This document shows positions 51,911 to 60,713 of a stretch of 64,000 bases of DNA, in pieces. Below the pieces are notes generated by a model. It saw nothing but the letters and a program-made list of their open reading frames with translations, did no database searches and was not told where the DNA came from. The stretch's first letter is position 1, and the number at the start of each line of letters is the position of its first letter. Source of the DNA: Enterobacter sp. SA187 (lineage in GTDB: Bacteria > Pseudomonadota > Gammaproteobacteria > Enterobacterales > Enterobacteriaceae). The translations under genes and the position numbers were made by a program. The stretch spans positions 496,001-560,000 of the forward strand of contig NZ_CP019113.1 of assembly GCF_001888805.2 (NCBI RefSeq). The letters are read 5' to 3'.

Positions 51911-53482
51911 ATGGCCGATATCGAAATCCGACAATATTCGCCGGCAGCCTTTTATATTAAGGTTCATGACACTGATAACGTCGCAATTATTGTCAATGAC
52001 AATGGCCTGAAAGCCGGCACCCGCTTCCCTGACGGGCTTGAACTCACAGAGCACATTCCGCAGGGGCATAAAGTGGCGCTGACCGATATTCCGGCTCATG
52101 GCGAAATCATCCGTTACGGCGAGGTTATCGGTTATGCGGTGCGTGATGTCGCGCGTGGCAGCTGGATTGACGAATCGACCGTTGAACTGCCGGAAGCCCC
52201 GCCGCTCAATACCCTGCCACTGGCGACCCGCGTACCTGAACCTTTGCCGCCGCTGGAAGGTTACACCTTCGAAGGCTATCGCAACGCGGACGGCAGCGTC
52301 GGCACCAAAAACCTGCTCGGCATCACCACCAGCGTGCACTGCGTGGCGGGCGTGGTGGATTACGTGGTGAAAATCATTGAACGCGATTTACTGCCGAAAT
52401 ACCCGAACGTCGATGGCGTGGTCGGCCTGAATCACCTTTACGGCTGCGGCGTGGCGATCAACGCCCCGGCAGCGGTGGTGCCTATCCGCACCATCCACAA
52501 TATTTCCCTCAACCCGAACTTTGGCGGCGAAGTCATGGTGGTCGGCCTCGGCTGTGAAAAACTGCAACCGGAACGCCTGCTGGAAGGCACCAGCGATGTG
52601 CTGGCTATTCCGGCTGACGGGGCCAGCATCGTGCGTTTGCAGGATGAGCAGCATGTCGGCTTTAAATCCATGGTGGATGACATTCTCGCCGTGGCGGAAC
52701 GCCATCTCGCAAAACTTAACCTGCGCCAGCGCGAAACCTGCCCGGCTTCCGATCTGGTGGTCGGCACCCAGTGCGGCGGCAGCGATGCCTTTTCCGGCGT
52801 CACGGCGAATCCGGCGGTGGGCTACGCCTCGGATCTGCTGGTGCGCTGCGGCGCGACCGTGATGTTTTCTGAAGTCACCGAAGTGCGCGACGCCATCCAT
52901 CTGCTCACCCCGCGCGCCATCAATGAAGAAGTGGGTAAACGCCTGCTCGAAGAGATGGCCTGGTATGATAACTATCTGGATATGGGCAAAACTGACCGCA
53001 GCGCCAACCCGTCCCCCGGCAACAAAAAAGGCGGGCTGGCGAACGTGGTGGAAAAGGCCCTCGGCTCTATCGCCAAATCCGGCCAGAGCGCCATTTCAGA
53101 AGTGCTGTCGCCTGGCCAGCGCCCGACGAAACGCGGCCTGATTTACGCGGCCACCCCCGCCAGCGATTTTGTCTGCGGCACCCAGCAGGTCGCCTCCGGC
53201 ATTACCGTGCAGGTGTTCACCACCGGGCGCGGTACGCCTTACGGTCTGATGGCCGTACCGGTGATCAAAATGGCGACCCGCACCGAGCTGGCGACTCGCT
53301 GGTATGACTTAATGGACATCAACGCGGGCACTATCGCCACCGGGGAAGAAACCATCGAGGAAGTAGGCTGGCGGCTGTTCCACTTTATTCTGGATGTCGC
53401 CAGCGGGCGTAAGAAAACCTTCTCCGATCAGTGGGGCCTGCATAACCAGCTGGCGGTGTTCAACCCCGCTCCGGTCACCTGA
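51911..53482 (+). CDS. garD: Galactarate dehydratase
   Basis: The 523-residue protein equals E. coli GarD and is nearly identical in most blocks (FYIKVHDTDNVAIIVNDNGLKAGTRFPDGLEL; GLNHLYGCGVAINAPAAVVPIRTIHNI; TQCGGSDAFSGVTANPAVGYASDLL; PGNKKGGLANVVEKALGSIAKSG). It dehydrates galactarate to 5-keto-4-deoxyglucarate, iron-dependent. The N-terminal SAF-like domain and core are shared with UxaA. ATG 51911 chosen over an upstream ATG (51878) on length. Confidence 0.97.
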   Translation: MADIEIRQYSPAAFYIKVHDTDNVAIIVNDNGLKAGTRFPDGLELTEHIPQGHKVALTDIPAHGEIIRYGEVIGYAVRDVARGSWIDESTVELPEAPPLNTLPLATRVPEPLPPLEGYTFEGYRNADGSVGTKNLLGITTSVHCVAGVVDYVVKIIERDLLPKYPNVDGVVGLNHLYGCGVAINAPAAVVPIRTIHNISLNPNFGGEVMVVGLGCEKLQPERLLEGTSDVLAIPADGASIVRLQDEQHVGFKSMVDDILAVAERHLAKLNLRQRETCPASDLVVGTQCGGSDAFSGVTANPAVGYASDLLVRCGATVMFSEVTEVRDAIHLLTPRAINEEVGKRLLEEMAWYDNYLDMGKTDRSANPSPGNKKGGLANVVEKALGSIAKSGQSAISEVLSPGQRPTKRGLIYAATPASDFVCGTQQVASGITVQVFTTGRGTPYGLMAVPVIKMATRTELATRWYDLMDINAGTIATGEETIEEVGWRLFHFILDVASGRKKTFSDQWGLHNQLAVFNPAPVT

Positions 53483-53510
53483 TGCTATAGCCATAACGGC
53501 GTAGTACCCG

Positions 53511-53543
53511 ACCTCATCTTCATCCGGAGATGAGGTTTTTTTT
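53511..53543 (+). terminator. Terminator after garD
   Basis: Stem CCTCATCT/AGATGAGG followed by eight Ts. Confidence 0.92.
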
Positions 53544-53558
53544 GTCCTCACTTCTTTG

Positions 53559-53641
53559 TTTCGAAAATCCATCCCTTCGATCAGGATCACAAAAATTACT
53601 TTCAAATACCTTTATTTTATTTCGAATGAAATCATTCGAAA
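53559..53641. promoter_or_regulatory. gatY promoter region with GatR-type operators and CRP-like site
   Basis: A near-perfect operator TTTCGAATGA-N2-TCATTCGAAA (53620-53641) lies 16 bp before gatY. A second partial copy, TTTCGAAA ... CCCTTCGAT (53559-53581), lies upstream. Between them TTCGA-N6-TCACA (53576-53591) is a weak CRP-like site. The same half-sites recur before gatR. Confidence 0.7.
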
Positions 53642-53656
53642 GGTAACGGAGAAAGT

Positions 53657-54511
53657 ATGTATCTTATCTCGACCAGAACCATGCTCACCAAAGCGCAGCA
53701 GGAAGGCTATGCCGTGCCGGCCTTCAATATCCATAACCTTGAGACTTTACAGGTGGTGGCAGAAACCGCCGCTGAACTGCGCGCGCCGCTGATTGTCGCC
53801 GGTACGCCGGGCACCTTCAGCTATGCGGGCACCGGCAACCTGATCGCCATTGCCGCGGATCTGGCACGCGCGCTTGATCATCCTCTCGCCATGCATCTCG
53901 ATCACCATGAAACCCTTGCCGATATTGAAGCCAGAGTCGTGGCTGGCATTCGCTCGGTGATGATCGACGGCTCTCATCTGCCCTTTAGTGAAAACGTGGC
54001 GCTGACGCAGCGCGTTACGCAGTTCTGCCATCGCTATGACGCCAGCGTGGAAGCGGAGCTGGGGCGGCTTGGCGGCCAGGAAGACGATCTGCATGTCGAC
54101 AGCCGGGATGCGCGTTTCACCAGCCCGGAGCAGGCAAAAACCTTTGTTGAACTCACCGGCGTGGACTCCCTTGCGGTGGCCATCGGCACCGCGCATGGCC
54201 TGTATGACCATGAGCCGGAACTCGATTTTGACCGTCTTGCCGCCATCCGCCAGTGCGTGGATGTGCCGCTGGTGCTGCATGGCGCATCCGGTTTGCCTGA
54301 TGCCGACATTCGCCGCGCCATCGCGCTTGGCGTCTGCAAAGTCAACGTGGCGACTGAGTTAAAAATGGCGTTTTCCGCCGCCCTGAAAGACTACCTGCAG
54401 GCCCATCCGCAGGCCAGCGATCCCCGCCACTATCTGCAACCTGCGAAAGCCGCCATGAAAGAGGTGGTGCGCAAAGTGATAGGCGTGTGCGGCTGCGAAG
54501 GCAAACTTTGA
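53657..54511 (+). CDS. gatY: Tagatose-1,6-bisphosphate aldolase, catalytic subunit GatY
   Basis: The 284-residue class II aldolase matches E. coli GatY (GYAVPAFNIHNLETLQVVAETAAEL; AMHLDHHETLADI with Zn-binding His; EAELGRLGGQEDD; VLHGASGLPDADIRRAI; CKVNVATELK). It splits tagatose-1,6-bisphosphate to DHAP and glyceraldehyde-3-phosphate, with GatZ. AgaY/KbaY is the near relative, but the gat context decides. First gene of gatYZABCD. Confidence 0.95.
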   Translation: MYLISTRTMLTKAQQEGYAVPAFNIHNLETLQVVAETAAELRAPLIVAGTPGTFSYAGTGNLIAIAADLARALDHPLAMHLDHHETLADIEARVVAGIRSVMIDGSHLPFSENVALTQRVTQFCHRYDASVEAELGRLGGQEDDLHVDSRDARFTSPEQAKTFVELTGVDSLAVAIGTAHGLYDHEPELDFDRLAAIRQCVDVPLVLHGASGLPDADIRRAIALGVCKVNVATELKMAFSAALKDYLQAHPQASDPRHYLQPAKAAMKEVVRKVIGVCGCEGKL

Positions 54512-54595
54512 GAGCAGGCTTCAGAAACGGAACATTACTTTTGCCTCAGCCACAGAAGATAACGAAACTAAACAAAACCAAACGGACCCTACAAA

Positions 54596-55867
54596 ATGAA
54601 AGAAATTATCTCGCGCCATAAAGCGGGCGAACGACTGGGCATTTGCTCGGTCTGCTCCGCCCACCCGCTGGTGATCGAAGCGGCACTGCGCTTTGATTTG
54701 TATACGCAGGAAAAGGTACCGATTGAGGCCACCTCAAATCAGGTCAATCAATATGGCGGCTATACCGGAATGACGCCCGCGGATTTTCGCGACTTTGTGT
54801 TTAACATCGCCGCCGGAGTGGGCTTTCCCCGCGAGCGCATTATTCTGGGCGGCGACCACCTTGGCCCCAACTGCTGGCAGAACGAAAACGCGGCTGACGC
54901 GATGGAGAAATCCGTCGAGCTTATCCGGGCCTACGTCGCGGCAGGCTTCAGCAAGATCCATCTTGATGCTTCCATGTCCTGCGCAGACGATCCTGTTGCG
55001 CTCGATCCCGCCGTCGTCGCCAGCCGCGCCGCCCGTCTGTGCGCTGCCGCCGAAGCCACGGCCACACCGGAACAAAAACGCCAGCTCACCTACGTGATTG
55101 GCACGGAAGTACCGGTGCCCGGCGGCGAAGCCAGCAGCATTGGCAGCGTCCACGTCACCCGCGCAAGGGATGCCGCCGCCACCCTGGAAACCCATCAGGC
55201 GGCCTTCCGCGCCGCAGGCCTGGAGGACGCCATGCAGCGCGTCATCGCCCTGGTGGTGCAGCCGGGCGTCGAATTCGACCATACGCAAATCATCCATTAT
55301 CAGCCGCAGGCGGCGCGTGAGTTATCCGACTGGATCGCCGCCACGCCGCTGGTCTATGAGGCGCACTCCACGGATTACCAGACCCGCGAAGCTTACCGGG
55401 CGCTGGTGGAAGATCACTTTGCCATTCTGAAAGTTGGCCCGGCGCTGACCTTTGCCCTGCGCGAAGCGATATTTGCGCTGGCGCAGATGGAAAACGCGCT
55501 GGTTCCGCCGGAGCGCCGCAGCCATGTGCTGGAGGTGATCGACGAGGTAATGCTCGACGAGCCTGGCTACTGGAAAAAGTACTACCGCCCGACATGGAGC
55601 CAGTCGATGGTGGATATCCATTTCAGCCTTTCCGATCGCATTCGCTACTACTGGCCGCATCCGCGCATTCGCCAGAGCGTCGAAAAACTGATCGCAGGTC
55701 TTGGTGAAATCACGTTGCCGCTGGGCCTGATCAGCCAGTACATGCCGGTGCAGTTTGAACGGCTTTCCCGCAACGAACTGAACGCCACACCGCACGCGCT
55801 GATCCTCGACCGCATCCAGGATGTGCTGCGCGCTTACCGCTATGGCTGTTCACCTGACATCGTCTGA
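54596..55867 (+). CDS. gatZ: Tagatose-1,6-bisphosphate aldolase, accessory subunit GatZ
   Basis: The 423-residue GatZ/KbaZ family protein (GICSVCSAHPLVIEAAL; PIEATSNQVNQYGGYTGMTPADFRDFV; GGDHLGPNCWQ; YIGTEVPVPGGE-like) is needed for full activity and stability of GatY. It starts 84 bp after gatY with only a weak ribosome site; 16 bp separate it from gatA. Confidence 0.95.
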   Translation: MKEIISRHKAGERLGICSVCSAHPLVIEAALRFDLYTQEKVPIEATSNQVNQYGGYTGMTPADFRDFVFNIAAGVGFPRERIILGGDHLGPNCWQNENAADAMEKSVELIRAYVAAGFSKIHLDASMSCADDPVALDPAVVASRAARLCAAAEATATPEQKRQLTYVIGTEVPVPGGEASSIGSVHVTRARDAAATLETHQAAFRAAGLEDAMQRVIALVVQPGVEFDHTQIIHYQPQAARELSDWIAATPLVYEAHSTDYQTREAYRALVEDHFAILKVGPALTFALREAIFALAQMENALVPPERRSHVLEVIDEVMLDEPGYWKKYYRPTWSQSMVDIHFSLSDRIRYYWPHPRIRQSVEKLIAGLGEITLPLGLISQYMPVQFERLSRNELNATPHALILDRIQDVLRAYRYGCSPDIV

Positions 55868-55883
55868 ATCTGCAAGAGGATCT

Positions 55884-56342
55884 ATGAGCCAACTCTTTGT
55901 CCGAACCGGCATCGACTTTCCCTCCTGCCAGCATGCGTTGCAGCATATTGGCGAAACGATGCTGGCCCATGGTGTGGTGCACGACACCTACCCGCAGGCA
56001 TTGCTGGAGCGGGAAGCCGCCTTCCCGACGGGAATTGCGCTGGAACAGCATGCCGTCGCTATCCCTCACTGCGAGGCGCTACATGCCAAATCGCCCGCCA
56101 TTTACCTGATCCGCCCGGACAGCCCGGTGCTGTTCCGGCGCGCCGATGACGACGATGAGATTGCCGTTTCGCTGATCATCGCGCTGATCGTTGAAAACCC
56201 CGACGCCCAGCTAAAACTGCTGCGCCGGTTATTCAGCGAGCTACAAAACCCGGCCACCCTGGAGGCGCTGCTTCATGCGCCGGATGCTGAACTGGCGTCG
56301 CTATTCAGGCAAAGGCTGCTTGAGCAAGAACCCTGTCTCTGA
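55884..56342 (+). CDS. gatA: Galactitol PTS enzyme IIA
   Basis: The 152-residue PTS EIIA type 2 has the phosphorylated His62 in EQHAVAIPHCEALHAKS and VVHDTYPQALLEREAAFPTGI, matching E. coli GatA (150). It receives phosphate from HPr and passes it to GatB. Start 55884 follows AAGAGGA; an upstream in-frame ATG lies inside gatZ. Confidence 0.95.
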   Translation: MSQLFVRTGIDFPSCQHALQHIGETMLAHGVVHDTYPQALLEREAAFPTGIALEQHAVAIPHCEALHAKSPAIYLIRPDSPVLFRRADDDDEIAVSLIIALIVENPDAQLKLLRRLFSELQNPATLEALLHAPDAELASLFRQRLLEQEPCL

Positions 56343-56377
56343 CCTTATTAATATACTGATAATAAAAGGAATACCCT

Positions 56378-56662
56378 ATGAAACGTAAAGTAATCGTCGC
56401 CTGTGGCGGCGCTGTGGCGACCTCCACTATGGCAGCAGAAGAGATCAAAGAGCTGTGCGAGGCCAATAACATCCCGCTCGAACTGGTGCAGTGCCGGGTA
56501 ACGGAAATCGAAACTTACATGGACGGGGCGCACCTGATCTGCACCACCGCCCGCGTCGACAGAACCTTCGGCAGCATCCCTGTCGTTCACGGTATGCCTT
56601 TCGTTTCCGGCGTCGGCATCGAGCCGTTGCAGCAAAAAATCCTGACCATTCTGCGAGGGTAA
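56378..56662 (+). CDS. gatB: Galactitol PTS enzyme IIB
   Basis: The 94-residue EIIB domain has phospho-accepting Cys9 in KVIVACGGAVATSTMAA and the E. coli GatB length. AAAGGA precedes the ATG. gatC follows after 4 bp. Confidence 0.96.
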   Translation: MKRKVIVACGGAVATSTMAAEEIKELCEANNIPLELVQCRVTEIETYMDGAHLICTTARVDRTFGSIPVVHGMPFVSGVGIEPLQQKILTILRG

Positions 56663-56666
56663 GCTT

Positions 56667-58040
56667 ATGTTTAGCGAAATCATGCGTTATATCCTCGATC
56701 TTGGGCCGACGGTGATGCTGCCGCTGGTGATCATCCTCTTTTCGAAATTGCTGGGGATGAAGCTCGGGGATTGCTTTAAGTCCGGCCTACATATCGGCAT
56801 CGGCTTTGTCGGTATCGGGCTGGTGATCGGCCTGATGCTTGATTCCATCGGCCCGGCGGCAAAGGCCATGGCGGAGCAGTTCCAGATCAACCTGCATGTG
56901 GTGGATATTGGCTGGCCGGGATCGTCACCCATGACCTGGGCCTCGCAGATCGCGCTGATCGCCATTCCTGTCGCCATTGGCGTCAATATTCTGATGCTGG
57001 TGACGCGGATGACCCGCGTGGTGAACGTCGATATCTGGAACATCTGGCACATGACCTTTACCGGCGCCATGCTGCATCTGGCGACCGGCTCCTACTGGAT
57101 CGGCATGCTGGGCGTGGTGGCGCATGCGGCCTTTGTTTACAAGCTGGGCGACTGGTTTGCGAAAGATACCCGCGACTTCTTTGGCCTGGAGGGTATTGCG
57201 ATACCCCACGGTTCATCGGCCTATCTCGGTCCGGTGGCGGTTCTGGTCGACACGCTTATCGAAAAAATCCCCGGTCTTAACCGTATCCATTTCAGCGCCG
57301 ATGATGTGCAAAAGCGCTTCGGACCCTTTGGCGAACCGGTGACCGTTGGCTTTGTGATGGGCTTAGTGATTGGGCTGCTGGCGGGCTACGACGCGAAAAA
57401 CGTGCTGCAACTGGCGGTAAAAACCGCGGCGGTGATGCTGCTGATGCCCCGCGTCATCAAGCCTATCATGGATGGTCTGACGCCTATCGCGAAGCACGCC
57501 CGTAAGCGTTTACAGGCGAAATTTGGCGGTCAGGAATTCCTGATTGGTCTGGATCCCGCGCTGCTGCTTGGTCATACCTCGGTGGTCTCCGCCAGCCTGA
57601 TTTTTATTCCGCTGACCATTCTGATTGCCGTGCTGGTTCCCGGTAACCAGGTCCTGCCGTTCGGCGATCTGGCCACCATTGGCTTCTTTGTGGCTATGGC
57701 AGTGGCGGTTCATCAGGGCAACCTGTTCCGTACGCTGATCTCCGGCGTCATCATTATGGGCATTACGCTGTGGATCACCACGCAAACTATCGGTCTGCAT
57801 ACGCAACTGGCGGCGAACGCAGGCGCGCTGAAGGCGGGCGGTATGGTGGCCTCCATGGACCAGGGCGGTTCGCCGGTCACCTGGCTGCTGATCCAGCTGT
57901 TTACCTGGCAGAACATAGTCGGCTTTGCCGTGATTGGCGTGATCTATCTGGCCGGGGTGTTTCTCACCTGGCGTCGCGCGCGCCAGTTCGTGATGGCGGA
58001 GAAAGCCGCGGCGGCGCAACAGGCGCAAACTGTTTCCTAA
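56667..58040 (+). CDS. gatC: Galactitol PTS permease (enzyme IIC)
   Basis: The 457-residue membrane permease has about nine to ten hydrophobic segments and strong similarity to E. coli GatC (MRYILDLGPTVMLPLVIILFSKLLGMKLGDCFKSGLHIGIGFVGIGLVIG; GGQEFLIGLDPALLLGHTSVVSASLIFIPLTI). Takes up galactitol with phosphorylation to galactitol-1-phosphate. Confidence 0.97.
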   Translation: MFSEIMRYILDLGPTVMLPLVIILFSKLLGMKLGDCFKSGLHIGIGFVGIGLVIGLMLDSIGPAAKAMAEQFQINLHVVDIGWPGSSPMTWASQIALIAIPVAIGVNILMLVTRMTRVVNVDIWNIWHMTFTGAMLHLATGSYWIGMLGVVAHAAFVYKLGDWFAKDTRDFFGLEGIAIPHGSSAYLGPVAVLVDTLIEKIPGLNRIHFSADDVQKRFGPFGEPVTVGFVMGLVIGLLAGYDAKNVLQLAVKTAAVMLLMPRVIKPIMDGLTPIAKHARKRLQAKFGGQEFLIGLDPALLLGHTSVVSASLIFIPLTILIAVLVPGNQVLPFGDLATIGFFVAMAVAVHQGNLFRTLISGVIIMGITLWITTQTIGLHTQLAANAGALKAGGMVASMDQGGSPVTWLLIQLFTWQNIVGFAVIGVIYLAGVFLTWRRARQFVMAEKAAAAQQAQTVS

Positions 58041-58082
58041 TCTCCGGGGGCTGAGGCCCCCATAACATTTTCGGAGAAGTGT

Positions 58083-59126
58083 ATGAAATCAGTGGTCATC
58101 CATGCTGAGGGACAGGTGCGCGTTGAAGAACGTCCACAGCCTCAGATTAATGCGGAAGACGAGGTGCTGGTGAAGGTCATCAGCTCGGGTCTGTGCGGCT
58201 CAGACATTCCGCGTATTTTCGCGCACGGTGCGCATTATTACCCCATCACCCTTGGGCATGAGTTTAGCGGCTATGTGGTCTCCTGCGGCGCAGCCGTCAC
58301 GGATTTGCACCCAGGCGACGCGGTGGCCTGCGTACCTTTGCTGCCCTGCTTTCAGTGTCCGCAGTGCGAGCGGGAATACTTTTCGCTCTGTAAACACTAT
58401 CAGTTCGTGGGCTCGCGCAGCGATGGCGGCCACGCGGAATATGTGGTGGTGAAGCGCGCAAACCTTTTCGCCCTGCCCGCTGACATGCCGATTGAGGACG
58501 GCGCTTTTATTGAGCCCATTACCGTTGGGTTGCATGCGTTCCATCTGCTGGGCGGCTGCGCCGGGAAAAATGTCATCATTGTGGGAGCTGGCACTATCGG
58601 CTTACTTGCCATGCAGTGCGCCAGAGAGCTGGGCGCGCGAAGCATAACCGCCATTGATATTAATCCGCAAAAACTGGCGCTGGCAAAATCACTTGGGGCG
58701 ACGCAAACCTTTAACAGCCGGGAGATGAGCGCGGCGCAGATCCAGGCGGCGCTGGCCGATTGTCAGTTTGATCAGCTGCTGCTGGAAACCGCCGGTACGC
58801 CGCAAACCGTCGCTCTGTCGATTGACATCGCAGGATCGCGCGCGCAGCTGGCGCTGGTAGGCACGCTGCATCAGGATCTCACGCTCCCCTCGTCAGTTTT
58901 TGGCCAGATCCTGCGTAAGGAGCTGACGATAACCGGCAGCTGGATGAACTATTCCGGACCCTGGCCTGGCGAGGAGTGGCAAATCGCCGCGCGTCTGCTG
59001 ACGGAAAAACGCCTCAGTCTGACGCCGCTTATCGCCCACCGTGGCGATGCGGCGCATTTTGCGCAGGCGGTAGAAGCGCTTCAGGGCGCGCCGATGCAGG
59101 GCAAAATTCTGCTGCAGTTCAGTTAG
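58083..59126 (+). CDS. gatD: Galactitol-1-phosphate 5-dehydrogenase
   Basis: The 347-residue zinc medium-chain dehydrogenase has catalytic zinc ligands Cys38 and His59-Glu60 (GLCGSD, GHEFSG), structural zinc cysteines 89/92/95/103, and the NAD motif VGAGTIGLLAMQ. It oxidises galactitol-1-phosphate to tagatose-6-phosphate. Next step needs a 6-phosphofructokinase-type kinase encoded elsewhere. Confidence 0.96.
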   Translation: MKSVVIHAEGQVRVEERPQPQINAEDEVLVKVISSGLCGSDIPRIFAHGAHYYPITLGHEFSGYVVSCGAAVTDLHPGDAVACVPLLPCFQCPQCEREYFSLCKHYQFVGSRSDGGHAEYVVVKRANLFALPADMPIEDGAFIEPITVGLHAFHLLGGCAGKNVIIVGAGTIGLLAMQCARELGARSITAIDINPQKLALAKSLGATQTFNSREMSAAQIQAALADCQFDQLLLETAGTPQTVALSIDIAGSRAQLALVGTLHQDLTLPSSVFGQILRKELTITGSWMNYSGPWPGEEWQIAARLLTEKRLSLTPLIAHRGDAAHFAQAVEALQGAPMQGKILLQFS

Positions 59127-59163
59127 ACTTTCGGGCCAGCAACCTGAGCTGGCTCACATTTCC

Positions 59164-59201
59164 TTTCGAAAAATGGCATTCAACTTTCATAACCCTTCGA
59201 T
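59164..59201. promoter_or_regulatory. GatR-type half-sites upstream of gatR
   Basis: TTTCGAAA (59164-59171) and CCCTTCGAT (59193-59201) repeat the elements found before gatY, with the spacing 15 bp longer. Fits autoregulation. Confidence 0.55.
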
Positions 59202-59236
59202 TACACTAAGGTCAGTTAATAATCAGGCAGATAAAG

Positions 59237-60010
59237 ATGAACTCATTTGAACGAAGGAACGCAATCGTTGATCTGATTAATGCGCAGGGCAGCGTGCTGG
59301 TATTAGATCTGGCGTCAGCCTTTGGTATTTCAGAAGTGACAATCCGCGCAGATTTGCGTTTGCTGGAAAAAAAGGGGCTGGCGACCCGCTTCCATGGCGG
59401 TGCAGCAAGACCCGGCAGCAATCTGACGGAACCCGATAATCAGGAAGTGGTGCTGGAGGATCGCTACCAGCTTGCCAGCGATCCGAAAAAGCGTATTGCC
59501 CAGGCCGCCGTCGCCATGATCCAGGAAGGAATGACCCTTATTCTGGACAGCGGCAGCACCACCATGCTTATTGCCGAAGCGTTGACAAAACACGCCAATA
59601 TTACGGTGATCACCAACAGTCTGCCCGCTGCGTTTATGCTGGCGGATAACAAGGATATTACGCTGGTGGTGTGCGGCGGCACCGTGCGCCATAAAACCCA
59701 CTCCATGCATGGCACCATCGCGGAGCGTTCATTACAGGGCATCAGCGCTGATTTGATGTTCGTCGGGGCCGATGGCATCGACACGCAGAATGGCATCACC
59801 ACCTTTAACGAAGGCTACTCCATCAGCGGCGTGATGGCTGCCGCCGCGCATAAGGTGGTCGCCGTCCTTGATGCCACCAAATTCAATCGCCGCGGTTTTA
59901 ATCAGGTGCTGCCGATTGAACAGATCGACTGCATTATCACCGATGAAAGTATTAAAGCCGAAGAAATCAAAGCGTTTCGGCAGAAAAATATGGAGATGAT
60001 TATCGTCTGA
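59237..60010 (+). CDS. gatR: DeoR-family galactitol operon repressor GatR
   Basis: The 257-residue DeoR-family regulator has an N-terminal HTH (ERRNAIVDLINAQGSVLVLDLASAFGISEVTIRADLRLLEKKGLATRFHGGA) and sugar-phosphate sensor domain (LDSGSTTMLIAEAL; VVCGGTVRHKTHSMHG; GADGID). Intact here, unlike the IS-disrupted gatR of E. coli K-12. It has its own start region 110 bp after gatD. Confidence 0.93.
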   Translation: MNSFERRNAIVDLINAQGSVLVLDLASAFGISEVTIRADLRLLEKKGLATRFHGGAARPGSNLTEPDNQEVVLEDRYQLASDPKKRIAQAAVAMIQEGMTLILDSGSTTMLIAEALTKHANITVITNSLPAAFMLADNKDITLVVCGGTVRHKTHSMHGTIAERSLQGISADLMFVGADGIDTQNGITTFNEGYSISGVMAAAAHKVVAVLDATKFNRRGFNQVLPIEQIDCIITDESIKAEEIKAFRQKNMEMIIV

Positions 60011-60066
60011 TAGTAAGTGCGCCGACACCTTTAAAGCAGTCTGGCATTAGCAACCTTCAAAATCTT

Positions 60067-60085
60067 AGGGGCGTTAGCCCCTTTT
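60067..60085 (+). terminator. Terminator after gatR
   Basis: AGGGGC-GTTA-GCCCCT followed by TTT. The rest of the 269-bp gap to the next gene is AT-rich and appears to be promoter DNA. Confidence 0.8.
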
Positions 60086-60279
60086 CCTACCGGATAAAAC
60101 ACCACCTTTTGTAAGTTTTTTGATGAATTCGTAAATCTAAACTAAGTTAATTTTAGACGCGAATTTTCTTGATGGCCTTAAGGCAAATCATACCGCATAG
60201 CGCGGTGAATTAGCGCATCACTAAACGATTGCGCGTTTGCCATTCGCGACTTTCTTAAATTAAAAAAACAAGGGGTGTT

Positions 60280-60681
60280 ATGACCTGGAAAATTATTGAT
60301 TCTCTGGCGAGCCCGGATACCGGGACCTACTTCTCGATAGCCCAGACGTCAAAAAATCTTAAGCTCATCCTGTGGTGTAAAGGGGATTATTTTTTGCGGC
60401 AGGGGAACGCCTTTTCGACCGGGGAACTGGGCCTGTTCGTCGATGGAAAATTGCGGAACATCTCGGTTATTCACGCGTCGCCCTACAACGCGAAACTGTG
60501 GCAAAACCTGTTAAAAAAGACCGATTGTCCGGGCAATACACGGGATTTTGTCACCCCCTGTCCGAAAGATAAAAAGTGCCGCTTCGCGCTCTGTCCCTTC
60601 GGGCTTAAGCCGTACCAGCCTAAAAGCAGCGAGCCGCCCTGTACGCCGACGGCCCTGCGGTTTTCGCCTCCACAGCCCTGA
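60280..60681 (+). CDS. Unknown 133-residue cysteine-containing protein
   Basis: No family recognised. A good ribosome site (AAGGGGTG) and an AT-rich upstream region support it as a real gene. The first 80 residues form an alpha/beta-like domain (TWKIIDSLASPDTGTYFSIA; LKLILWCKGDYFLR), then a tail holds Cys83, Cys94, Cys100, Cys105 and Cys121 (CPGN, CPKDKKC, FALCPFG), possibly a metal or disulfide site, ending in Pro-rich sequence. It is convergent with rsmI and lies where E. coli carries other accessory genes. Confidence 0.55.
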   Translation: MTWKIIDSLASPDTGTYFSIAQTSKNLKLILWCKGDYFLRQGNAFSTGELGLFVDGKLRNISVIHASPYNAKLWQNLLKKTDCPGNTRDFVTPCPKDKKCRFALCPFGLKPYQPKSSEPPCTPTALRFSPPQP

Positions 60682-60713
60682 AAATGCAGGGAAGTGGTTA
60701 ACGGCTTGCAGAA

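Noticed and set aside
53657..55867. Reading the aldolase pair as N-acetylgalactosamine genes (agaY/kbaZ)
   Set aside because: They are followed by gatA, gatB, gatC, gatD and gatR and resemble GatY/GatZ more closely.
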